From Hymenoscyphus infarciens (taxonomy: Eukaryota > Ascomycota > Leotiomycetes > Helotiales > Helotiaceae), in NCBI GenBank assembly GCA_001414345.1, contig LLCB01000354.1:1-55640 (forward strand): a stretch of 55,640 bases of DNA, given 5' to 3'. Below the pieces are notes generated by a model. That model saw only the letters and a program-made list of their open reading frames with translations. It searched no databases and was not told where the DNA came from. Every line of letters begins with the position of its first letter. Within the stretch, counting starts at the first letter, position 1. A program made the position numbers and the translations under genes. Shown in pieces: positions 1-10,254 of the stretch.

Positions 1-162
1 AGTTTAGTAGATATATATATCTACTAATACTAAAAGTTTAGTAGATATATATATCTACTACTAGTAAAAGTTTAGTAGATATATATATCTACTACTAGTA
101 AAAGTTTAGTAGATATATATATCTACTCCTAGTAAAAGTTTAGTAGATATATATATCTACTA
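1..162. repeat. Tandem array of a 34-bp unit carrying a 20-bp palindrome
   Basis: Four full copies (1-34, 35-68, 69-102, 103-136) and a partial fifth (137-162). Each unit contains the perfect palindrome AGTAGATATATATATCTACT. Copies differ only in the spacer after the palindrome. The array is cut by the window start, so its full length is unknown. It ends about 160 bp before the first gene. Its role is unknown; such arrays can extrude cruciforms. Confidence 0.95.
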
Positions 163-323
163 GAAGGCTGCGCTCCTTTCTTTACAAGGGCCGTATCTAA
201 GCGTAAGATGTAGGCCTCGTTAGGGCCTCGTCGCATGCCTAAGGTGAACAGGAACCTTTTCAACTTCACCATTTCCTCCTCAAAGACTTCTTGTAAACTC
301 TCAAACCTTTCAAACTGGTCATC

Positions 324-895
324 ATGTGGTAAGTTGTATGCGTATAGTATCTAAACACTACTAAGTATCTACAGCAAACACATCCTCAACGCGCAAGTCT
401 CAATCCGATCACCCTGTTGTAAGTCCGGCTCCTTTCCTCCAAACCCCCACCGCATCTAACAATCCCCCAGGCAGGAAATGGTTCGACTGCGCAGAATGCC
501 ACTCAGAAACCGAATCACACCCCCTCAAACAACAAACAGAAATGGTTCGTCCTTCCCTCTACCCCCCTCATTACCCCTCCCCCTCCCGTCTGGCCAGTGC
601 CCCTCCTCTTCCTACCTTCACCCATCTCCTCTACTTACCAAAACCCCAGACATTCGCCTGCAAAAAATGCAAAAAGGTCTTCCGAAAAGACGCCCAAGAA
701 TTCGAGGAGAGCGACGAATACTGTCCCCACTGCGACAACCATTTCGTCCTCGAAGCCGTGACCGCAAAGCCTATGCTCAAATTCGAGGGCGAGGACGCGC
801 GGGTGGATAGTAGGATGTTGAAGGATGATCGGTTGAGAGGTGAGGAGGCGAGGACGATCTTTGATGTTAAGGAGGCACCGAATAAGTTGGGTTGA
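324..895 (+). CDS. CHY-type zinc-finger protein, 122 aa, four exons
   Basis: Assembled exons are 324-328, 375-418, 471-544 and 650-895, with introns of 46, 52 and 105 nt that begin GTAAGT, GTAAGT and GTTCGT. The joined frame gives 122 residues starting MCKHILNAQVSIRSPCC. Cys/His pairs follow as a zinc-ligand series: CKH, CC, DCAECH, ACKKCKK and YCPHCDNH. This is the layout of the CHY zinc-finger family (PF05495). Yeast Hot13, which assists zinc and redox handling of small Tim proteins in the mitochondrial intermembrane space, belongs to the same family, but orthology is not established here. The C-terminal third is charged and acidic. The first coding exon holds only the ATG and two more bases; that start is chosen because it alone supplies the conserved first C-x-H pair. 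The family call is firm and the role is inferred. Confidence 0.88.
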
Positions 896-1145
896 GTGGT
901 GTTTGTGGTATGGAATGGGAAAATGGAATTGGTGTTTTGATTTAGCGGCATGGAAATGGTATATTTTACAGGCGCGTGGGATGGATGGATTGTAAAGGAA
1001 CTAAATAACGGAGAAAAAGGTCACTTTTCTGGAGGTTCATCGCTCATTGCTATTTTACACATGCTCTATGGAAGATGCTACTTCAGATCACCCCAAGTCT
1101 TCCGCGATTAACCATGCGCCCAAAGTCAAAGCCCAAGACCTAGAT
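896..1145. other. Convergent intergenic region
   Basis: The CHY gene (plus) and the proteasome gene (minus) converge here, so both 3' ends and their polyadenylation signals must lie in this 250-bp stretch. No further gene is visible. Confidence 0.6.
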
Positions 1146-2145
1146 CTACTCATCTGAACCCCTTGACAGAATTGCTGCGCTTCCGGTACCTGGTGTTCGT
1201 CCTGTCTTCTTCTTTGCTGCCTCCTCGACCTTTTCTTGCTCGATACTCTTCACGTATGCCTCGATATCCTCTACGGGTAACATCTCGAGAGTCTTCCCTG
1301 GCGCCATAATTGCAATTTCGATATTCTTCGCTCCTGTTTGTACAACTTCGAGTAGTGACTTGATGGTCAACTTGATGGTTGTCTCTCGGTCCATATCATC
1401 TTTGTGGTTGCGCTCTAGGAACTCCCGAACTGTCTTGCTTGATCGTCCGATAGCATTTGCCTTCCTATGATATAATTAGAAATGTCCCTCATAGCTTCAA
1501 AACCGGACTTACCACGCGGAGTAAATTCCAGATGGCTCAGTCTGATACAATCGTGGAGTCGAGTCCAGAGGATCGAAACCAACAATCAAAGTACTAATAC
1601 CAAACGGCCGCACACCACCACTCTGAGTATATCTCTGTTGAACACCAGCCACATATTTCGTAATATACTCTATCGTTACGGGATCCTCCACAGTAAGTCG
1701 GTGGGATTGAGCTTCCAGTCTCGCCTTGTCGACCAAGATTCGGGCGTCGGCATTGAGTCCCGCAAAGGCGAGACAAACGTGGGTATCGACGAGACCAATT
1801 TTGGAGGGTGTAATGCGAGTATCTTGTAATTTCATCGCGGAGCGCTTCTCACATCCCAACACGACAATGTCCTTTCCCTTGACACCGACTGCACATGTTC
1901 CTGGAATTGTCTTAGCTTTGGTCTGAAAGTCCATATGAATCCATCCATACCTCGTTTGACGGCCTCGAGAGCGTATTCGACTTGGAAGACATGTCCATCG
2001 GGACTTTCGTCTTGTTAGCATGCCATAGCAACGGGATGGCTGATGATAACAAACCTGAACACTGCGATGTATTAGCTTGGGAGCCGGAGCTATTAGAAGT
2101 GAAGCTTAGCTTACCAGAAAGAGCTCTGTCATATCCTGAAGCCAT
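1146..2145 (-). CDS. PRE6: 20S proteasome subunit alpha type-4 (Pre6/PSMA7-like), 265 aa, six exons including a 7-nt microexon
   Basis: Minus-strand exons: 2115-2145, 2055-2061, 1951-2003, 1513-1900 and 1146-1464, with introns 2062-2114, 2004-2054, 1901-1950 and 1465-1512 (five exons in this model; the call counts the microexon among them). The product begins [24 protein letters not shown], the alpha-subunit signature that forms the gate of the 20S core. Later blocks include [53 protein letters not shown] and [13 protein letters not shown], all typical of alpha4. The C terminus is Lys/Glu-rich with [11 protein letters not shown]. Length fits the family (about 250 aa). The 7-nt second exon restores the conserved V-F-S. 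The gene is divergent from the dehydrogenase at 2444 and shares a 298-bp promoter region with it. Subunit identity is very likely. The exon count is five, not six, if each listed interval is counted once. Confidence 0.93.
2055..2061 (-). other. Probable 7-nt coding microexon of the proteasome alpha4 gene
   Basis: On the minus strand TGTTCAG is preceded by an acceptor (..CGCAG, branch-like GCTAAT upstream) and followed by a GTTTGT donor. Joined to the flanking exons it gives V-F-S before PDGHVFQ, exactly the conserved alpha-subunit residues. The only in-frame alternative seen is an AAG acceptor 7 nt upstream of exon 3 (2004-2010), which would give D-E-S and lies only 3 nt from the best branch site. 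Confidence 0.8.
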
Positions 2146-2443
2146 GATTTATGACTGATTGACTTGGGATCTGGAATTGGGGAATTGGTGCGTATTTTGA
2201 CGGGGTAGTTGATCTGATTTGAAACTGTTTGGCCTGGTCTGGGGAAGCTTGATGTGGTTTCCCAAAGGCAGGCTGCACCGCGTACGAAGTCGCGAGCTCC
2301 CCTGCTTCAAACCTCAAATATGAGGCAGGCAAGGCTGACGAATAAGTCAATTGCACCATTTCCCCACTCGAGCTTCCTTCTCCAACTTCCTTTTTGAAAC
2401 TCTTAAACAACGTTTCTTCTTCTTTTCCTTCCTTTCTTACACA
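2146..2443. promoter_or_regulatory. Shared divergent promoter of proteasome alpha4 and D-2-hydroxyglutarate dehydrogenase
   Basis: 298 bp separate the two start codons, so both promoters must lie here. The dehydrogenase side has a pyrimidine-rich leader (TTTCTTCTTCTTTTCC) just before its ATG. No individual factor site could be assigned. Confidence 0.65.
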
Positions 2444-4139
2444 ATGGCGAGTCGATCGAGGGTATCTCTTGCTTTGCGCAAAGCTCGCATAACCCCAACT
2501 CCCTCCTCGAAATTATTCCGACCATTAGTTCAAGCCCGATGGCAAAGTACCGCAACTACAGAAGGCAGTGAGGGTATTGCAAAAGGCACGACTGGAACTT
2601 CGACAACGGTCAAATTCACATCAGAAACATATCCCAGCATTCAACGCGATTCGAAATTCGCCCAAATTACAGAAGAACATGTCAATCATTTCAAACAACT
2701 ACTAGGTGCAGAATCCGCAGTCATCGATGGAGTTACCAAAGACGCAACCGACGATTTGGAACCTTTCAATGGCGATTGGATGCGCAAATATCGAGGACAT
2801 ACAAAGTTGGTGCTGAAACCTGGGTCTACGGAGGAAGTGAGTAAAGTGCTGAAGTATTGCAATGACAAGTTGCTTGCAGTCGTACCCCAAGGAGGAAATT
2901 CTGGTTTGGTTGGTGGATCGGTGCCAGTCTTTGACGAAATTGTTATAAATATGAGCCGGATGAACCAAATCCGGTCTTTCGACGATATTTCCGGGACCCT
3001 TGTGGTGGATGCTGGTGTTATTCTCGAAGTGGCGGATGGATACTTGGGTGAGAGGGGACATATTTTTCCATTAGATCTTGGCGCAAAGGGATCCTGCCAT
3101 ATTGGAGGAAATGTCGCCACGAATGCAGGAGGACTTCGCCTATTACGATATGGCAGTCTTCACGGAAGTGTTCTTGGAATAGAGGCAGTGTTGCCAGATG
3201 GAACGATCGTGGACGACCTCTCGAAATTACGGAAGAACAACACTGGATATGATTTGAAGCAACTATTCATTGGAGCAGAAGGAACAATTGGCATCATCAC
3301 CGGGATCTCAGTACTCTGCCCTCAGAGATCAAGTGCCACCAATGTTGCATTTTTCGGTCTCGAGTCTTACGAGAAAGTCCAGCAAGCTTTCAAAGAAGCA
3401 AAAGGGCAACTTTCCGAAATTCTCTCTGCTTTCGAACTCATGGATAGCCACAGTCAAGATCTCGTTCACAATGTCACCAAGAACAAACGCCCATTGGAAA
3501 GCGAATACCCATTTTACTGTCTGATTGAAACCAGCGGGTCGAATTCCGAACACGACAATGAGAAGCTCGAGAAATTCCTCGAGTTCGTGATGGAGAACGA
3601 GATTGTTTCCGACGGAGTTCTCGCGCAAGACTCAACACAAGTCAAAGCCTTATGGGGTTGGAGAGAAGGTATCCCCGAATGCCTCGGTCACTGGGGTGGT
3701 GTATACAAATACGACGTCTCAATACCCATCTCAGAACTCTACGATCTGGTAGACGAGACCCGAGAAAAGATTTCCGAAGCTGGACTTCTCGGAGATACCG
3801 ATGAGCACCCCGTCGTAGGTGTTGTGGGTTACGGACACATGGGAGATTCAAATCTGCATCTCAACGTTGCGGTCCGAAGATACGATAAGAAAGTCGAAAA
3901 GGTTCTTGAACCATTTGTGTATGAGTGGATTGCTAAGAGGAGTGGAAGTATCAGTGCGGAACATGGTTTGGGGCTGGCGAAGAAGAATTACATTGGATAT
4001 AGTCGAAGTGATACGATGATTGGATTAATGAAGCAGATCAAGAATCTGTATGACCCGGTAAGTTGTTTCTTCCCACGATCGAATCGCGGTACTGACTTTT
4101 GTGTAGAATGGCATAATGAACCCTTACAAGTATATATAA
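2444..4139 (+). CDS. DLD2: Mitochondrial D-2-hydroxyglutarate dehydrogenase / D-lactate dehydrogenase (Dld2-like), 548 aa, two exons
   Basis: Exons are 2444-4057 and 4107-4139, joined across a 49-nt GTAAGT..TAG intron. The last 11 codons (NGIMNPYKYI, stop) complete the conserved DPNGIMNP end. It is an FAD-linked oxidase that turns D-2-hydroxyglutarate or D-lactate into the keto acid and passes electrons to the respiratory chain. The FAD-binding PCMH fold spans roughly residues 115-290, with VVPQGGNSGLVGGS near 148. The C-terminal domain holds GYGHMGDSNLHLNV near 461 and SAEHGLG near 503, which carry the metal and flavin-site histidines of the family. The N terminus is Arg/Ser-rich with no acids and ends in ARWQSTA, a typical matrix-targeting presequence. 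The in-frame reading extends upstream, but this ATG starts the presequence. Substrate choice between hydroxyglutarate and lactate cannot be read from sequence. Confidence 0.92.
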
Positions 4140-4553
4140 GATACCGGTACATAGAAATAGAACAGTTTTCTCTTCTTTTGTTTGTTTTATTTCGATACCC
4201 GTTTTTCCCTCTGTGACTGGGATATCTATTTGAAAGAAGAGAAATCTATTTAAACCATCGCATATGGTACCCGCGTACTTTATTGGATGGATTTGTAACA
4301 GGGAAATCTCAACGATGATCATGGTTTTGTAATTACCTCTTCTTTCGGTGAGGAGTCACTCCACGCCCTTCCGGCCTTACCACGGAAGAATCCTCGTTTG
4401 AAGAACCCCGCCTTTTTCTACTGATCTTACGTGCTTACAAATAAGCAGATGCCCTTTCTACGAGATATATCTGCATAACATATATCTTCACAAAACGGTT
4501 CCGACCATCCAATACAAAAGTCTTCAACCCTTCACATCAAAAACCACCTAACC
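4140..4553. other. Intergenic region
   Basis: Holds the 3' end of the dehydrogenase and the promoter of the hydrolase. No RNA gene or conserved reading frame is visible. Confidence 0.5.
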
Positions 4554-5541
4554 ATGGCCCCCACTTCGCTAGAGAACTCATACGATGGCCTAGCACCCTT
4601 CCACTATGCCCCCGCCGGGAAGGAATTACAAACATACTACCGCATCTTTGGCAAGCTTCAACCTAGTGATACAACGCCATTGGTTGTTATCCACGGCGGA
4701 CCAGGGTTATCACATGATTATTTATTGAATTACTCCCACCTCACAACCCACCACGGCATGCCCATAATTCTCTACGACCAAATCGGATCGGGAAGATCTA
4801 CTCACCTCCCCGAAACGGCTAACACGCCGAATTTTTGGGTTGACGAAATCTTTCTCGAACAATTAAGGCAGTTAGTGGAATATCTTGGGATTCAGGGGGG
4901 GTATGATGTACTGGGGAGTTCTTGGGGTGGGATGATGGCTTCTCGTTTCGCATCCCGGAGACCAGTTGGGTTGCGGAAATTGATTCTCTCGAATTCGGCG
5001 GCGAGTAAGAAGGCGAGTCTTGCAAATCGGTGGATTTACAGAAGAGAGATGTCCAGGGAGCATCGGGAGATTCTTGATCGAAAGGAGACGGGCATTGAGG
5101 AGTATAAGCGTGTTATGGATTCATTTGAGAAGGGACATGTTTGTAATGTCAAGGCACCGGAGGACTGGGGTGTTAGTGCGAAGTTTGCGGGGGAGGATGA
5201 GACGGTTGCTGAGGCTATGTATGTCTTTCGTGTTCCTTTCCTTCCTCTTCCCCTTTCCCTTTCCCTTCCCAGCTAATCCCCACAGGGGCGACAACTCCTT
5301 CTGGGAGAGTTCCGGATACATGAAAACCTGGGATACAGGCGAAGAATCTAAAAACATCAATGTTCCTACCCTCGTCATAAACGGGATCAAGGAATTTGCT
5401 AGTGGTGATGCGGTGAAACCGTTTTTGGATAATATTCCGGATGTGAGATTGGTTACCTTGGAGGGGACGACGCATAGTCCACATTTTGAGGCGAAGGAGA
5501 GGTATATGGATGTTGTGGCGGGGTTTTTGGGATCTTTGTAG
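4554..5541 (+). CDS. Proline iminopeptidase-like alpha/beta hydrolase (family S33), 306 aa, two exons
   Basis: Exons are 4554-5218 and 5286-5541. The intron opens with a consensus GTATGT, carries a CCCTTTCCCTTTCCC tract and ends CACAG; splicing joins AEAM to GDNSFWESS. The family removes N-terminal proline or hydrolyses similar amides. Visible motifs are the oxyanion-hole loop HGGPG near residue 48, the nucleophile elbow GSSWGG near 121-126 and the histidine loop THSPHFE near the C terminus. Length is typical. The loop that normally carries the acid of the triad reads NGIKEFASGD, with Glu where Asp is usual. No signal peptide is seen, so it is probably cytosolic. Family is confident; substrate is unknown. 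Confidence 0.88.
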
Positions 5542-5940
5542 GCAACAATAATACGATTTTTATTTTATTTCCTTTTATTGAATCGGGAGGGGATGGGTTT
5601 TGAGGTGTGGATGTGGTTTGGTAACAAATGGCTTTCAGCTTCGAGGTGGAAAGGGAGCGAGTACCTAGAAAGTCAAAGGTGTCGAGAGAATCTTACCAAG
5701 TCAGAAAAAAATAAGGTACCTAGATACTCAAGGAAAGAGCCACGCACTACTACCTCAGTGAGCCATTCTCCGAAAATGTCCCATCACCTCACAATGAGGG
5801 AAAGAGCGACTATTTGTTTTCCCCCTCAGCTTGTCACTGGTGCTCAAGGTAGGAACAACCTCGGCCATCCCATTTTTGATCCCCTTCACGTGCTCACCCA
5901 CTTCAGAGGGGTACGATTATTTGGTACGGAAGACGCATAA
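5542..5940. other. Intergenic region, no gene recognised
   Basis: Balanced composition. An open frame crosses most of it, but its product is not recognised and has no domain-like pattern, so I do not call a gene. Confidence 0.5.
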
Positions 5941-7175
5941 AAGTGAGGCATGCATAAGTGCGGCTGGCGAACGAATCTATTCCTATTTTAGCTAGCCTCG
6001 ACCTACTCCTCTAAGGGGCGCTTAACCATCGAGCTCCGCTATAGCGCCTTTCTACCTTTCTATCGCCTTAACACTAATATAACATATACTAGCTTACGTG
6101 AGAGCTATCTTTTATAGTATATAGATCTTTTAGCGAATAAACGTTAGTAATAAGAGGAAATAATATATTCTAATTAGTAAGACTTATACTAAAGAGTAAA
6201 GGAAGGTTAAAAAGAAGACTCTGGCAGTAGGCGACGTTACGTGGTAGAGCCTCAAGTCTATCGTAGCAAAAGAGGTATAAAAAAGTTATAAAGTAGAGTA
6301 GTAGGAGTATAAGCAGTTAAATACCAGCGTAGGCCGGCTAGACTTTAGCCTGGGTCGGACGGAACTAGTACTAATTAGGCATAGTGTAGGCGTGGAGGCG
6401 TTATTATACACGCCTTACTTTTATACGTCTTCTATATTAAATAATCGTACCTCTTTAGAGACCTTCTATCTAGAGATATTACCTTTACGAAAAGCTAAGG
6501 TGTAATACGAATAAAGTATAAAGTAAGGCTAAATAAGCTATATGCTTTATTATATTACTAAGAGTTTTATTAGCTAATAGGAAGCCTCTATTTCCTATCA
6601 CGTGCTAGCGCTTACTTCGCTTACTCGAAAATTTTCTACTTTAGAACTTCTTTCCTAAAACAATATTTTTCTATAATACTATAAGTAGCTTAAAGCACTC
6701 CTATAATATTAAACTGAAGAGTCTATAACCTTAGTCTTAAAGTAAAAGCCTAATTTATTAAGATAAAGAACGTTAAAGGTGTCGATAAAGTAATAAAGTA
6801 ATAAAGCGAAATATTAGTTATATAAGTAGCGAAACTGATTAGGATAAAGCAGTATAGAAGTAGGATAGAGAGGATATATTACTAAATAGAGAGGACGACG
6901 ACGACGACGACTACGACGACGACGACAATAACGACGACGACGACTACGACGACTACGACGACGACGACGACGACGACGACTACGACAACGACAACGAAGA
7001 CGAAGATAATAAGAGCGATGACGATTCTAGGAATAGCTTTAATTATTCTATATAATTATTCTAGATAATTATATTATAAATCATTACTTTTATACTAAAA
7101 GGCCATAATAACGCTAATAGCCATATTACGCTTTACGCCAAATGAGCGTTTCGTATTGCTTTACGAAACGTAAGA
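5941..7175. repeat. RIP-degraded repeat block with a GAC-rich microsatellite
   Basis: TA-rich with very few CA and TG dinucleotides, the pattern left by C-to-T RIP mutation. No open frame survives. Short G+C-rich islands such as the stretch near 6310-6360 suggest a once-coding element. A GAC/TAC/AAC trinucleotide run lies at about 6894-6990. No terminal repeats could be matched, so the class is unknown. Confidence 0.7.
6894..6992. repeat. (GAC)n microsatellite, possible relic of a poly-Asp coding tract
   Basis: About 33 trinucleotides, mostly GAC with scattered TAC and AAC. Read in the GAC frame it would be poly-Asp with Tyr and Asn, followed by a Glu/Asp/Asn-rich stretch to about 7030. It could be the acidic tail of a dead transposon protein or a plain microsatellite. 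Confidence 0.8.
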
Positions 7176-8416
7176 ATAAGCATCCCTACTCCTGTCCACC
7201 ACAGGCATCTCCTGTCTCTTTGGTTATCACCTGCATATTTGTTGCACATCGCAATCGTCGCCCTTTTTTGCTGCCCGCTTTTCGAGGCTTTCTTGCCTGA
7301 GATATGTGGATATTTTTCTTGAGGATCGGGGTTTGATTGGTTTGGTGGGGTGAGCGCCTCATTGGGAAATAAAAGGGCGTTATTACCCCTCTTTTGACTT
7401 TTGCGAATCAGAACGGAGGTTGGAGGAATTAAATGGAGACTTGATCCAGCTTCAATGCGCCCTATCTTTGTTATATGTATTAGCTTTTAGAAAAAAGAGT
7501 AAATTATATCATATGGTTTAGATTTACTATATAGAGCCCCTAGCTTAAAAAAGCCGATATATATCGATAATCGTCTCTTTTTTACTGACGATATATCGCG
7601 CTAATTGTAATAGAGCAACGGAGTATCGATTTATATCGAGAGCCGATTATCGATAATTTATTGATATAAAAGTATCGGTGCCCAAGTCTGCCTCAGATGA
7701 ATCTACCTTTTCAACAGGTCAGCCCTAACAAAATTTCCATTCATATCCATTTATGGGTGCAGTTTTTGGGTACTTGTCCAATCTAGAAGGGATAAACACT
7801 TCGTAATTGGTGAGACATTTTTATTTATTCAACTACTAGTCCTAAGCAATTTTCAATGCTGGGTAAGAAAGACGATCTCCAATTAATAAGAGTATTTAGA
7901 TAACTCCCTGGAAGGTTTAGACAATCAATGCGGAACCAACACTTATCAAACTTGCCTCCTATGTTTTCTAATTGTTCTCGATACGTGTATAGCCTGAAGA
8001 TGATTGACTAAGCTTTTAATTTGAAAACTAACTGGAGTACTTTACTACAACATACCTTATTTACGGTACATCACTCTTCCTGGCTTTTCTTTATTAACAT
8101 ATCAATGAAGTCACTACTGGAGTTTATTTTATTCGCTTTCAAGTTATTCCGGGGACATTATCCGATATGCTATATCCGGTTTGGCTGGTTTGAGGAACTC
8201 GGATGTCGGCTCGGATGCTATGGAGTCTTGGTACCACACAGGAACACCCAATTGTGCGGATTTACGATTCCTGTGCAATCTACTCGGGACATCTATGAAG
8301 GCTAGTGGGAGAGAGACCACATTATAAGAGAAGCCAATTTCCCCATCCAAAAAATAGAGCTCCTCCCAAACTCTAAAACACTTACCGGAGAGTCCCTTTC
8401 TCAATCCCTCGCGAAA
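7176..8416. other. Intergenic region with an AT-rich inverted-repeat segment
   Basis: Mostly unique sequence. At about 7550-7680 there are several near-palindromic CGATATAT/CGATAATCG segments in opposite orientations. No gene is recognised. The promoter of the DJ-1-family gene must lie at the right edge. Confidence 0.5.
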
Positions 8417-9207
8417 ATGGCACCCCTCCAGTTCGGCGTCTTAATGATTCCATACCAGGTCACCGATGTATCAGGTCCACTTGACATCCTCTCCAACGCA
8501 TCCAAACAATTCCTCAACTCACCCAGTGCCAAAGCCCTTCTTCAAGCAGAATACGACCTCGATCCAGTAGGGAAAGACAAAGAGACCTTCATCAATATTG
8601 GAGATCGAGGAATCGATATTGAGTTCCATCATATAGGACCAACCATGGAGCCAGTTACTCTCTCGGCTGGATTCTCGGTAAATCCAACTACGACTGCTGA
8701 GAAGTGCCCACCATTGGATTATTTGCTTGTTGGGGGCCCGGATCCTTCTGAGAACCATTTGACTCCCGAGTTTTTGCGGTTGTTGCAAGAGCATGTTGCT
8801 GCTGGAAACGGACTTTTTCTCACGGTACGTAATCTTTCTCTTTTTCGTTTGTTGTCAGGAGGACGAGTCTCCTCTCGCCTATTTTTTTTCTGGCAATCAA
8901 AACAAATGCTAACTCTTTACAGTGCACGGGAGCACTTGCTGTTGCTTCTTCCGGGGTATTGGACGGCAAGAAAGCGACAACGAATCATGTCTGTTTAGAT
9001 GTTGCAAAGGCACAGTTTCCTAAGGTCAACTGGGAGAAGGACCAATGGGTTGTTGACGGCAATATTTGGAGTGCTGGGGGCGCTTGCGCCGGGATGGATA
9101 TGTTTGCTGCATGGGTGAGAAAGAATTATGATGCTGATGTTGCGGATATTTCGAATAGGATGCTGGATTTTCAACCTAGGGGGTTAGATAAGAAATTTGT
9201 TGCTTAG
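8417..9207 (+). CDS. DJ-1/PfpI superfamily protein, 230 aa, two exons
   Basis: Exons are 8417-8824 and 8923-9207. The 98-nt intron runs from GTACGT to TTACAG with branch site TGCTAAC. The protein has a flavodoxin-like alpha/beta layout: FGVLMIPYQVTDVSGPLDIL at the N terminus, YLLVGGPDP in the middle, and GLFLT-CTGALAVASSGVLDGKKATTNH across the splice junction. The Cys of CTGA is the nucleophile-elbow cysteine of the family, and the Glu/Asp-Gly of the N-terminal helix is the usual partner region. Relatives include isonitrile hydratases, cysteine proteases and glyoxalase-like enzymes, so the reaction is not determined. The intron falls immediately before the catalytic cysteine codon. The gene stands alone between repeat blocks. 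Confidence 0.87.
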
Positions 9208-10254
9208 GGGGATACTTGGAAAGGAGGGAAATTCGTTCTGCCCTTCTAGGTCAAATTGCAATGGCTAAGAATGGGGTGTTTGAGAATGTTAACGATGATA
9301 GTTACTCGAACCATTCTCCTCGCTATGTTGTAGAAAAAGGGAGAGCTGAAGTAACATGGTTTCTTCTTAAGAATGAGTTTTGACGAAAGTGTTATTCCTT
9401 ATTGACTCTTACGAATTCTTAACAGTAGTACTGTAAACCTTGATCCGACCTGTAGCGTCTTTTGGGGGGGGGGAACTCCAGTGATGCACTGAGCCGAGTC
9501 GTTGCCGTAGTCTGTGTAACCTTACGAGCTTTTGTGAGTGGTATAGTTTACCCAAACACAAACTACTAGGGTAACAATCGATGAAAGCAGAAGAGGCGGT
9601 ATAACACCACCCCCAATTCATGTTTATAATGATGACTCTCTTTTGAAATTATCTAATATTTATCCAATAGTAAATATCGTTGGGGAATTTCGTACCCTCC
9701 CAAAATAAGCGAGCTCTCCTGGCATGACAAGGATTAAAATTTTTCCTCTGTTCATTCAGCCTGTGAAGCTGGGCTCAATGAGCAGACTGTGACACCCAGA
9801 ATGGATATTTATATATGGACTTGTTGTAGTTTTTTAGGGCAGAACGGAATCGAGGATCCGTGGCCACGACTATAAAACAATAGTCTTTGCCTTTCTGTTC
9901 TCGTGTGGTAACGGACAACTATAATTTGGCGGTGTGTATCTACATAGTATGAAGATTTGTACAATGAGCCGACCTATCATAATGAAGAAGGTCCAAGATG
10001 GGTTCCCGTTCGTAGATTTTGAATTTGAGCGGAAGGATGCCCTTCACTGATGCATTTTGTCAGATCGAATTCTGAAGCAGACAAGTGCGGACCGTGCGCG
10101 AAAGAATTTGAGGCTCCAGTGTTTGAACCTGTGTTGTGTTTAATTTATTTTTAGACTTCATAAAGATCTTAATCTTGATTTTGGAAAGTAAGTATTAGAT
10201 TTACTTACTTTTACGAAGTTGAGTACTAGATTTACTTATACTTACATTTGCTCC
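9208..10254. other. Intergenic region, no gene recognised
   Basis: Unique-looking sequence with a 9-nt G run near 9462. Towards the right edge (about 10187-10245) a short direct repeat with the core AGTA(T/C)TAGATTTACTTA occurs twice next to the transposable element. Confidence 0.5.

Noticed and set aside
2004..2010. AAG acceptor giving D-E-S in the proteasome gene
   Set aside because: In frame, but the branch site would be only 3 nt away and the conserved V-F-S would be lost; the microexon model fits better.
5578..5940. Possible small gene of 120 codons
   Set aside because: Composition and translation show no conserved motif and it ends at a repeat border.
6894..7030. Acidic poly-Asp coding region as a live gene
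   Set aside because: Surrounding frames are full of stops with RIP composition; only a microsatellite or relic is supported.
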